Shown here one piece after another: positions 57,648 through 64,000 of a stretch of 64,000 bases of DNA. The first letter of the stretch is position 1; each line of letters starts with the position of its first letter. The translations under genes and the position numbers were made by a program. Source of the stretch: Parasporobacterium sp. (GTDB taxonomy: Bacteria > Bacillota > Clostridia > Lachnospirales > Lachnospiraceae); the NCBI GenBank assembly GCA_017459985.1, contig JAFUBX010000120.1, forward strand, positions 22,776 to 86,775, in the 5' to 3' direction. The notes below the pieces were generated by a model that saw nothing but the letters and a program-made list of their open reading frames with translations, was not told where the DNA came from and made no database searches.

Positions 57648-59435
57648 ATGAAGATTATTTACAATGACGGTCATGTTGCGGAATGTCCGGAGGATCTGGA
57701 ACTGGAGGTGCTCCGGCACTCGGGTGCGCATATCATGGCACAGGCTGTGAAACGGTTATATCCGGATGCTCATTTTGCTTATGGTCCCGCAACGGAAAAG
57801 GGCTTTTATTATGATGTGGATCTCGGTGATACGAAGATCGGTGATGAGGATCTGGCTGCCATTGAGAAGGAAATGCAGAAGATCGTAAAGGAGAACCTTC
57901 CCTTCAAGGTGTATCCGCTTCCCAGGGAAGAAGCGGTAAAGCTGATGAGCGAGAGGGGAGAGCTCTATAAGGTGGAGCATATCGGAGATCTTCCGGAGGA
58001 TGCGGTCATTACCTTCTATCAGCAGGGAGATTATATTGATATGTGTGTCGGCCCTCATCTGACCTACACCAAAGCGCTGAAAGCATTCCATCTGACCGGC
58101 GTTTCCGGCGCTTACTGGAAAAACGACAGCAAGAATAAAATGCTGACCAGGCTGAATGGAGTGGCGTTCCGTACCCAGGAAGAGCTGAAGCAGTATGAGG
58201 AACGGGTCAAAGAAGCCAAAGCCCGGGATCATCGCCGGATCGGCAAGGACATGATGCTGTTCATGACGGATGATCTGGTCGGAAAGGGACTTCCTATGTT
58301 CCTGCCCAAAGGATATACGATCTGGCAGCAGCTGGAAGATTATATTAAAGAAAAGGAACGGATGCTGGGCTATCAGCATGTCATGACTCCCTGCGTGGGA
58401 ACCGTGGCCCTGTATCAGACCAGCGGTCACTGGGATCATTACAAAGAAAATATGTTCCCGGTCATGGAACTGGAGGATGAGAAATTTGTCCTGCGTCCCA
58501 TGAACTGCCCGCATCATATGATGATTTATGCAAATCAGCTGCATTCTTACCGGGATCTTCCGATCCGGATCGGTGAGATCGCCCATGATTTCCGGTATGA
58601 ACCCAGCGGAACTCTGAAGGGAATCGAACGGGGCCGTCACTTCTGCCAGAATGACGCCCATCTGTTCGTGACTCCGGAACAGATCAAGGACGAGGTCAGC
58701 AGCGTTGTGGACCTGATCTTTGACGTATACAAAGACTTTGGTATTACCGAATACCGCTGCGTGCTTTCCCTGCGGGATCCGGAGGACAAAGTCAAATACC
58801 ATCAGGATGATGCGATGTGGGATCATGCGGAAAGCGCTCTCAGGGATGTTCTGACGGAACTGGGCATTCAGTTCACGGAGGAGATCGGGGAAGCCGCCTT
58901 CTACGGACCGAAGCTGGATGTTAATGTACAGCCGGCGGTAGGTGCGGAATATACGCTGTCCACCTGTCAGCTGGATTTCTGCCTCCCGGCCAAATTCGAT
59001 CTGAAATATGTGGATAAGGACGGAACCGAAAAGACGCCTGTGGTGCTGCACCGTGCAATCCTGGGCAGCCTGGACCGTTTTATGGCATACCTGATCGAAG
59101 AAACCAAGGGAATCTTCCCGGTATGGCTGGCACCGGTACAGGTGAAGGTGCTTCCGGTTTCGGAAAAGAGTATGGATTATGCAGAGCAGGTCTACGTGCA
59201 GCTGAAGAAGGAGGGCATCCGGGCGGAACTGGATGACAGGAATGAGAAGATCGGATACAAGATCCGCAGCGCCCGTCAGATTGATAAAGTGCCTTATATG
59301 ATCATTATCGGAGAAAAGGAAACTGCGGAGGGCAATATTTCTGTCAGAGACCGGGCTACCGATCAGACAAAGGAATACAGTGTGGAAGAGTTCCTCGGAA
59401 AACTGAAAGAGGAGATCAGAGAACACCGCAGATAA
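57648..59435 (+). CDS. thrS: Threonyl-tRNA synthetase lacking the TGS domain
   Basis: Class II synthetase. 595 residues, about 45-50 shorter at the N-terminus than standard ThrRS (about 640), because the TGS domain is missing: the editing motif HSGAH sits near residue 24-28 instead of about 73. The editing domain is otherwise intact (HSGAHIMAQAV, CVGPHLTYTK), and the catalytic core has MNCPHHMMIY, RYEPSGTLKG-ERGRHFCQNDAHLF and the class II motif 3 RAILGSLDRF, followed by the anticodon domain. No coding sequence for a TGS domain lies upstream, since a terminator and promoter-like region precede the start. Zinc-binding residues appear present. Confidence 0.95.
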   Translation: MKIIYNDGHVAECPEDLELEVLRHSGAHIMAQAVKRLYPDAHFAYGPATEKGFYYDVDLGDTKIGDEDLAAIEKEMQKIVKENLPFKVYPLPREEAVKLMSERGELYKVEHIGDLPEDAVITFYQQGDYIDMCVGPHLTYTKALKAFHLTGVSGAYWKNDSKNKMLTRLNGVAFRTQEELKQYEERVKEAKARDHRRIGKDMMLFMTDDLVGKGLPMFLPKGYTIWQQLEDYIKEKERMLGYQHVMTPCVGTVALYQTSGHWDHYKENMFPVMELEDEKFVLRPMNCPHHMMIYANQLHSYRDLPIRIGEIAHDFRYEPSGTLKGIERGRHFCQNDAHLFVTPEQIKDEVSSVVDLIFDVYKDFGITEYRCVLSLRDPEDKVKYHQDDAMWDHAESALRDVLTELGIQFTEEIGEAAFYGPKLDVNVQPAVGAEYTLSTCQLDFCLPAKFDLKYVDKDGTEKTPVVLHRAILGSLDRFMAYLIEETKGIFPVWLAPVQVKVLPVSEKSMDYAEQVYVQLKKEGIRAELDDRNEKIGYKIRSARQIDKVPYMIIIGEKETAEGNISVRDRATDQTKEYSVEEFLGKLKEEIREHRR

Positions 59436-59463
59436 AAAACGCAGGAAAGTGTGAACAATCAGA

Positions 59464-59503
59464 AAGGGCCGTCGTATGGATCATGATACGACGGCCCTTG
59501 TGT
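59464..59503. terminator. Bidirectional terminator between thrS and purC
   Basis: A long perfect stem: AAGGGCCGTCGTAT pairs with ATACGACGGCCCTT around GGATCATG, T-rich on the plus side (TGTGTTT) and on the minus side after AAGGGCC (TTTCTG). Serves convergent thrS (+) and purC (-). Confidence 0.85.
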
Positions 59504-60373
59504 TTACAGTTCCTTTCCGGTGATCTGGCGGTATGCCTGAAGATATTTCTCGATAGTTTTATCCACGATCTCCTGAGGAAGTGTCCAGTCATTGTCCGGA
59601 TTGGCTTTGAGCCAGTCCCTGGCAAACTGCTTGTCGAAGGAGGGCTGACTATGGCCCGGTTCATAGGTATCAGCCGGCCAGAACCGGGAACTGTCCGGAG
59701 TCAGCATTTCATCTCCCAGGATGATATTGCCATTTTCGTCCAGACCAAATTCAAATTTCGTGTCCGCAATAATAATGCCGCAGTTCAGAGCATGTTCCGC
59801 ACATTTCTTGTATAAAGCAATGGTGTAATCCCTGAGTTTTTCCGCATATTCCTGTCCCTTTTCGGGGAAGGCCTTTTCCAGATACTCAATGCTTTGCTCA
59901 AAGGAGATATTTTCATCATGGTCTCCGATCTCCGCCTTTGTGGATGGCGTATAGATAGGCTCCGGAAGCTTGTCAGATTCTTTTAATCCTTCCGGAAGGC
60001 GGATCCCGCATACGGTGCCGGTCTTCTGGTAGCTTGCCCAGCCGCTGCCGGTGATATATCCCCGGACGATGCATTCCACCGGAAGCATGGTCAGCTTTCT
60101 GCAGAGCATGCTGTTGCCGTCAAATGCGCTCTGATGGAAGAATTCCGGCATATCATTCACGTCCGTTGAGATCATATGGTTCGGGAGAATATCACTGGTA
60201 TAATCGAACCAGAATTTTGACATCTGAGTTAAGACGGTTCCTTTCTTCTTCACCTGATTGTTCAGGATTACATCAAAACAGCTGATCCGGTCAGTGGCCA
60301 CCATGATCAAGGTATCGCCGTTGTCATAGATCTCCCGGACTTTTCCTTCTTTTACGGGTTTTAATTCTGTCAT
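59504..60373 (-). CDS. purC: Phosphoribosylaminoimidazolesuccinocarboxamide synthase
   Basis: SAICAR synthetase, joining aspartate to CAIR in purine synthesis. 289 residues. Motifs: [26 protein letters not shown] (residues 10-35), [20 protein letters not shown] and [28 protein letters not shown] for nucleotide and Mg2+ binding, and [16 protein letters not shown] precedes the ATG. The other pur genes are not in the window. Reads convergent to thrS. Confidence 0.97.
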   Translation of the reverse strand: MTELKPVKEGKVREIYDNGDTLIMVATDRISCFDVILNNQVKKKGTVLTQMSKFWFDYTSDILPNHMISTDVNDMPEFFHQSAFDGNSMLCRKLTMLPVECIVRGYITGSGWASYQKTGTVCGIRLPEGLKESDKLPEPIYTPSTKAEIGDHDENISFEQSIEYLEKAFPEKGQEYAEKLRDYTIALYKKCAEHALNCGIIIADTKFEFGLDENGNIILGDEMLTPDSSRFWPADTYEPGHSQPSFDKQFARDWLKANPDNDWTLPQEIVDKTIEKYLQAYRQITGKEL

Positions 60374-60414
60374 TTTCGATCTCCTTTGTGATACTGTGAT
60401 TTCGGTTTTGCAGA

Positions 60415-60423
60415 ATTATAACA
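60415..60423 (-). promoter_or_regulatory. Extended -10 promoter of purC
   Basis: Minus-strand TGTTATAAT (TG-N-TATAAT), about 41 bases before the ATG at 60373. The -35 region is poor. Confidence 0.5.
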
Positions 60424-60497
60424 TAAATACTCCGGAATGCACACTGGATTCTTCCTTCCGGATGCGGTAAGATAACACAAAAGGGGAGTAGACAGAG

Positions 60498-61238
60498 TTG
60501 CCAAACGAACGATTAGATAAGATCATTGCTTCCATGGGAGAATATTCCAGAAAAGATGTGAAGAAACTGATCCGGGAAAAACAGATCCTTGTTTCCGGGA
60601 AGCCTGCAGTGTCTTCCGATCTGAAATGTGATCCGGATAAGGATGAGATCACAGTTTGCGGAAAACCGTTTTCCTATGCCAGGTTTGTTTATCTGATGAT
60701 GAACAAGCCGGCAGGGGTCGTGTCCGCAACCAGGGATGGGGCAGACCGGACTGTGCTGGATCTGCTGCCTGCAAAATACAGAAAACGGGAAGTGTTTCCT
60801 GTTGGCCGGCTGGACAAGGATACAGAGGGACTTCTTCTGATCACCGATGACGGAGTCCTGGCTCATAAGCTTCTGGCGCCGAAGAATCATATCGATAAGG
60901 AATATTTTGTGCGGGTAGAAGGAAGGCTGGAAGAAGAGCATATTGTGGCCTTCCGGGAAGGTCTGGTTCTTTCTGACGGTTATCAGTGTATGGACGCGGA
61001 ACTGAAGATCCTTTCCTTAAATGAGCACACGGAACCTGTCAGTTCAGAGGCACTGGTTGTGATCCGGGAAGGGAAGTTCCATCAGATCAAAAAAATGTTT
61101 GGCGTTCTGGGAAAACCGGTTCTTTATCTGAAGCGGATCCGTATGGGAGATCTGAACCTGGACCGGGAACTGGAGTGTGGAGACAGCAGACCCTTGACGG
61201 AAGAGGAACTGAAAGGATTATCAGATTTAGTCGGATAA
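60498..61238 (+). CDS. 16S rRNA pseudouridine synthase (RsuA/RluE type)
   Basis: 246 residues from TTG 60498 with AGGGGAG 8 bases upstream. N-terminal S4 RNA-binding domain (ERLDKIIASMGEYSRKDVKKLI, residues 4-25), then pseudouridine synthase domain with the catalytic Asp in GRLDKDTEGLLLITDDG near 97-113. Closest to the RsuA/RluB/RluE group, which modifies 16S U516 or 23S positions; the exact site is uncertain. Followed after a few bases by a YitT gene. Confidence 0.92.
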   Translation: MPNERLDKIIASMGEYSRKDVKKLIREKQILVSGKPAVSSDLKCDPDKDEITVCGKPFSYARFVYLMMNKPAGVVSATRDGADRTVLDLLPAKYRKREVFPVGRLDKDTEGLLLITDDGVLAHKLLAPKNHIDKEYFVRVEGRLEEEHIVAFREGLVLSDGYQCMDAELKILSLNEHTEPVSSEALVVIREGKFHQIKKMFGVLGKPVLYLKRIRMGDLNLDRELECGDSRPLTEEELKGLSDLVG

Positions 61239-61248
61239 AGGGTTGGTA

Positions 61249-62121
61249 ATGATGAAAAACATGAAATTATCCGGCCTGATCAGAGATTATGGGATCATAG
61301 TGATCAGCGCTTTTATTTATGCCGTTTCTTTCAACTGGTTTTTCGACCTGAATGAGATCTCGATGGGAGGGTTCACCGGAATTGCCCAGATTATAAATCA
61401 TTATCTGCCGCAGATCCCGGTCGGCGTAATGGTCGTGGTTCTGAACATCCCGCTGTTTATACTTGGCGTTCGGTTTCAGGGCTTTCATGTATTGTGGTCC
61501 TCGATTTTCGCAATGGTGATCAGTTCTGTGTTTATGGATGTGATTCCTTTATTTATCACATTCCGGCCGATGGAGGACCATCTGGTGGCCTGTATTTTCG
61601 GAGGGGCCATGCTGGGTCTTTCCCTGGGGATGATGCTTTGGGTCGGCGCGACTACCGGCGGAACGGAACTGGCAGCCAGTCTTCTGAAACGAAAATTTGT
61701 CCATATCCAGATCGGCCGGATCTGCCTGATCATCGATGTAGTCGTCATTGTTCTGTATGCTCTGGTATTTCAGGATCTGGATAATGCATTGTATGCCGGA
61801 ATCGCCCTGTTTATCAGCTCTGTGGCCATGGATGCGGTGATATACGGACGCCGGAGCTCCAAAACCGCATTTATTATCTGCAGCGAAGGGGAGAAGATTC
61901 TAAAGGCTTTGCTGGAGGAGGACATGGGAGTGACCCGGATCGAAGCCCGGGGCGGGTACAGCAACGAGAAAAGGGAAGTTCTGATCTGCGCTTTCAAACC
62001 AAGCAGAATCGCCCGTATCCGGAGTATTGTTGCCGAGATCGATCCGAAGGCTTTTGTGATCATCTGCGATGCCAAAGATGTGTTCGGCGAAGGATTCCTG
62101 CGCTACGACATGAATTTATAG
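61249..62121 (+). CDS. YitT-family membrane protein (DUF161/DUF2179)
   Basis: 290 residues from ATG 61249 (ATG at 61252 equally possible). About five hydrophobic segments in residues 10-195 (DYGIIVISAFIYAVSFNWFF, VGVMVVVLNIPLFILGV, MVISSVFMDVIPLFI, GAMLGLSLGMMLWVGATTGG, LALVFQDLDNALYAGIALFI). A cytoplasmic DUF2179 domain of about 90 residues ends the chain (SNEKREVLICAFKPSRIARI). The TTGGTELAA turn is typical for the family. Function unknown; some members respond to stress. Near the pseudouridine synthase gene. Confidence 0.9.
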   Translation: MMKNMKLSGLIRDYGIIVISAFIYAVSFNWFFDLNEISMGGFTGIAQIINHYLPQIPVGVMVVVLNIPLFILGVRFQGFHVLWSSIFAMVISSVFMDVIPLFITFRPMEDHLVACIFGGAMLGLSLGMMLWVGATTGGTELAASLLKRKFVHIQIGRICLIIDVVVIVLYALVFQDLDNALYAGIALFISSVAMDAVIYGRRSSKTAFIICSEGEKILKALLEEDMGVTRIEARGGYSNEKREVLICAFKPSRIARIRSIVAEIDPKAFVIICDAKDVFGEGFLRYDMNL

Positions 62122-62313
62122 GCCGCCCGTGGTCATCTCCGAAGAATCATTTTCGGATGAATAGTAATACATTCGTTTTAGCCTGTGAATAATTGATGCT
62201 TTTAAACAGACGTAGTTGTACAGAGTTATGTCATTTCGTGCAGTTTTAAAACCGGAATCAATTATCAACGCATGACATTCCGACAGGAAATGTTAATGAA
62301 ACAGCTATTATTC

Positions 62314-62395
62314 CCCCAGCGGTAGCTGGGGAGACTTACAGATGCTGGAGGCGGCGTTTGGAGTAGCAAAACCCCAGTGCTAAACTTTGAGTAGT
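62314..62395. other. Structured element of unknown identity
   Basis: Hairpin CCCCAGC/GCTGGGG with GGTA loop, then a stretch with a second CCCCAG, and a stem from CAAAAC and GTTTTG. Compact and G/C-rich in an A/T-rich setting, which suggests a small RNA or the end of a decayed mobile element. I could not match it to a known RNA family by eye. Confidence 0.4.
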
Positions 62396-62408
62396 TTTGG
62401 ATAATTTT

Positions 62409-62504
62409 ACTTTTCTCACGGAAGAGGCGTTTCGGAGGCCTTTTGTGAGAAAAGTATCTGGATTTCTCGCAGAATCAGCATTTTTAAGGCATTTTGTGAG
62501 AAAT
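62409..62504. repeat. Two tandem palindromic repeats
   Basis: First: ACTTTTCTCAC (62409-62419) with GTGAGAAAAGT (62445-62455), perfect 11-base arms. Second: ATTTCTCGCA with TGTGAGAAAT (62462-62504), 10-base arms with one mismatch. Inner segments also match in part (AGGCATTTTGTGAGAA type ends). Read as two copies of one hairpin unit of about 50 bases. Confidence 0.8.
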
Positions 62505-62915
62505 GCTCCTGGTTTTCTTATGAATTAGCAACAAAAAATAGAATATTGAAAATTATTGAATATTCAACATTTGTAATACATAAAAGTACTGAAAAATGAG
62601 AAATAAGAAAATGATAAAAATACTATTCGTCTGCCACGGCAGCATCTGACTTTTTTGAAAAAACGTTGAAAAATCAAGCTTTAGAAGGTATGGGACGGAA
62701 TTTATATTACTTGTATACTACTTTTGAAGTAGTGACTGATTGACGTGAAAGAGTCATGCACAAAATATTGATAGAATTTATAAAGTGAAATAAGCAAGGA
62801 TCGAACGAATGAAAAAGATAGTTCATGTATACATTATATTAACGCTTTGTCCGGGAATGATATTTACATTAAGATGTGAATAATTCTTGAATTTGACCCG
62901 TTGCTATGGACATCC

Positions 62916-62943
62916 TTGGGACAGCGTGTGATAAGATTATAAA
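62916..62943 (+). promoter_or_regulatory. Possible promoter for the right-end secreted protein
   Basis: -35-like TTGGGA at 62916-62921, 16-base spacer, -10 TATAAA at 62938-62943; AGGAGA follows about 10 bases later as ribosome binding site. Confidence 0.4.
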
Positions 62944-62965
62944 AAATTTTTTAGGAGAATATACA

Positions 62966-64000
62966 ATGAAAAGATTTTTATTATTAGTCTTATCAGTAAT
63001 TTTGGTAATGGCCATGGCAGTTCCCTCTTTTGCTGCTGAGGAGACAACAGAAAAAATGTTTCCGGTCGTTGGCTCATGGATACTTAATGCCGTGTACGAA
63101 TCCAAAGATGGCCAGACAGTATTATTAGAAAAATCAGAAAACCAGTCCTATTATGGCTCCGGAATCACGGTCTTCACTTTTGATGACGACGGATATGCGC
63201 ACGAAATCACCTTTGATGGGGAAGACAGTATGGATCTGGCGGCACAGTGGAAAACTACGAAGCCGGATGTTTATGTTTTTACAGAAGAAGCCGGACTGGA
63301 GCTTTCATTTAACTACGATGAAAAAGAAGATGCGCTGCATAGAAGCGTTTCTGAAAATCCGAATCTGGACTTTGTTTACAACAGAGCCGTTACAGGTTCC
63401 TGGCAGCTGGACAAAGTTCTGAAGATCAACGATGGCGATGCTCCTGAAGAACTGAAACCGGAAGGTGCAGCTTCTTTGTATGCAGAAAAAGATAACATCA
63501 TTACAATTTATGCAGATGGAACCGTGGTTACGGTTGTAAAGGACGGCGAAGATACTGCAGAAGTGAAAGGCACATGGAAGGTCAATGCCGCGGATACGAT
63601 CGTTTATACGGAAGGTACGGATACGGTAGAAGATACCTATAGCTATTTCCGTGTCGAAGACACACTTATCAGAGAAGTAACAGATGACGCTCCGGATGCA
63701 CAGTATCCGCATCTTCAGTTTATATACAAACGAGTAATTGCTGAAGAAAAAACAGAGCCAGCAGGGTCCGGTTCACCGAGTACCAGCCCGAAGGCAGGTC
63801 AGCCTGAAAATGGACAAAAAGATGAGAAAGAAACCGCAAAATCTGTAGAAGAAGAGAATGAACTGATCGCAGACGGCCAGATTTTTACCGGATTTGTACA
63901 GTCTGCATATGATCCTGATACACTTGAAACTTATGAACTGAAGGAATTGAATCAGGGCGGATATGCCAATGAAGCTACCGGCGTTATCTATACACCGGAA
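62966..64000 (+). CDS. Secreted protein with repeated lipocalin-like beta modules (3' partial)
   Basis: Open frame from ATG 62966 to the right edge (345 codons, no stop). Signal peptide 1-24 (KRFLLLVLSVILVMAMAVPSFA) with cleavage before AEE. Two related beta modules follow: VVGSWILNAVY (about 34) and VTGSWQLDKVL (about 142), each with ITVFTFDDDGYAHEI or IITIYADGTVVTV, a KTTKPDVYVF or KVNAADTIVY strand, and a closing FNYDEKEDALHRSV or YFRVEDTLIREV. Then a Pro/Ser/Glu linker and a third domain start (ELIADGQIFTGF). Extracellular, function unknown; a probable lipocalin-like or DUF5640-type repeat protein. Confidence 0.75.
   Translation, partial: MKRFLLLVLSVILVMAMAVPSFAAEETTEKMFPVVGSWILNAVYESKDGQTVLLEKSENQSYYGSGITVFTFDDDGYAHEITFDGEDSMDLAAQWKTTKPDVYVFTEEAGLELSFNYDEKEDALHRSVSENPNLDFVYNRAVTGSWQLDKVLKINDGDAPEELKPEGAASLYAEKDNIITIYADGTVVTVVKDGEDTAEVKGTWKVNAADTIVYTEGTDTVEDTYSYFRVEDTLIREVTDDAPDAQYPHLQFIYKRVIAEEKTEPAGSGSPSTSPKAGQPENGQKDEKETAKSVEEENELIADGQIFTGFVQSAYDPDTLETYELKELNQGGYANEATGVIYTPE

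Larger units (their letters stand above)
62122..62965. other. Non-coding stretch of about 840 bases with hairpins
   Basis: No credible gene on either strand. It holds a fragment with inverted ATGTCAT and ATGACAT (62228-62277), a perfect hairpin CCCCAGC-GGTA-GCTGGGG at 62314-62331 with a structured G/C-rich stretch after it (62331-62395, including CAAAAC ... GTTTTG), two tandem palindromes (62409-62504), and an A/T-rich part that ends in a promoter for the last gene. Confidence 0.65.

Overview
The window looks like a stretch of chromosome from a Gram-positive anaerobe of the Clostridia, most probably the family Lachnospiraceae. This rests on several things: Firmicutes-type gene neighbourhoods (def-fmt-rsmB-rlmN-PP2C phosphatase-PASTA kinase-rsgA-rpe), proteins matching families I know mainly from Lachnospiraceae (DUF5716, DUF5717, DUF6472, a PIN/NYN protein), strong AGGAGG-type ribosome binding sites, sigma-A promoters with 17-base spacers, and intrinsic terminators. 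No phage, insertion sequence, integrase or CRISPR array is recognisable. Genus and species cannot be set from sequence alone.

Layout. Bases 1-5332 carry two nitrogenase component-1-like proteins (the first cut by the left edge), followed by a complete iron-chelate-type ABC importer (binding protein, permease, ATPase). Bases 5435-6626 hold a TM1266/ACT-like regulator and a PfkB sugar kinase. Bases 6732-8128, on the minus strand, hold a PIN/NYN protein and a 57-residue cysteine protein. A gene-poor stretch (8129-9415) contains a 118-base tandem array with built-in hairpins. Next come a D,D-carboxypeptidase, clpB, a small membrane protein, and a run starting at rarA: DUF5717, an Hsp70/actin-like DUF5716 protein, a TPR protein, valS, a 49-residue protein and a zinc-ribbon/TPR membrane protein. 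That set is the best candidate here for an undescribed cellular system.

Bases 25055-39273 are housekeeping: yigZ, ftsK/spoIIIE, priA, def, fmt, rsmB, rlmN, PP2C phosphatase, PASTA kinase, rsgA and rpe, mostly with overlapping stop/start codons, i.e. one long translationally coupled operon. A 52-base hairpin repeat array (39354-39651) separates it from a secreted cell-wall amidase with five peptidoglycan-binding domains. Then follow queA (minus), a HerA-like ATPase, leuS, a CNNM/CorC-type membrane protein, a P-type ATPase, tRNA-Pro(CGG), a D-2-hydroxyacid dehydrogenase, a phenylacetate-CoA-ligase-like enzyme with its ACT partner, an aminotransferase (minus), glyA, thrS, purC (minus), an RsuA-type pseudouridine synthase and a YitT-type membrane protein. 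The last 1.9 kb holds a non-coding stretch rich in hairpins (62122-62965) and the start of a secreted protein cut by the right edge.

Functionally, most genes serve translation (three aminoacyl-tRNA synthetases, formylation/deformylation, rRNA and tRNA modification, ribosome assembly GTPase), DNA replication and segregation (PriA, FtsK, RarA), protein quality control (ClpB) and the cell wall (PASTA kinase, D,D-carboxypeptidase, amidase). The parts with unknown biology are the nitrogenase-like/ABC operon, the DUF5717/DUF5716/TPR locus and the three kinds of hairpin repeat. All calls come from reading the sequence; no database search was run.
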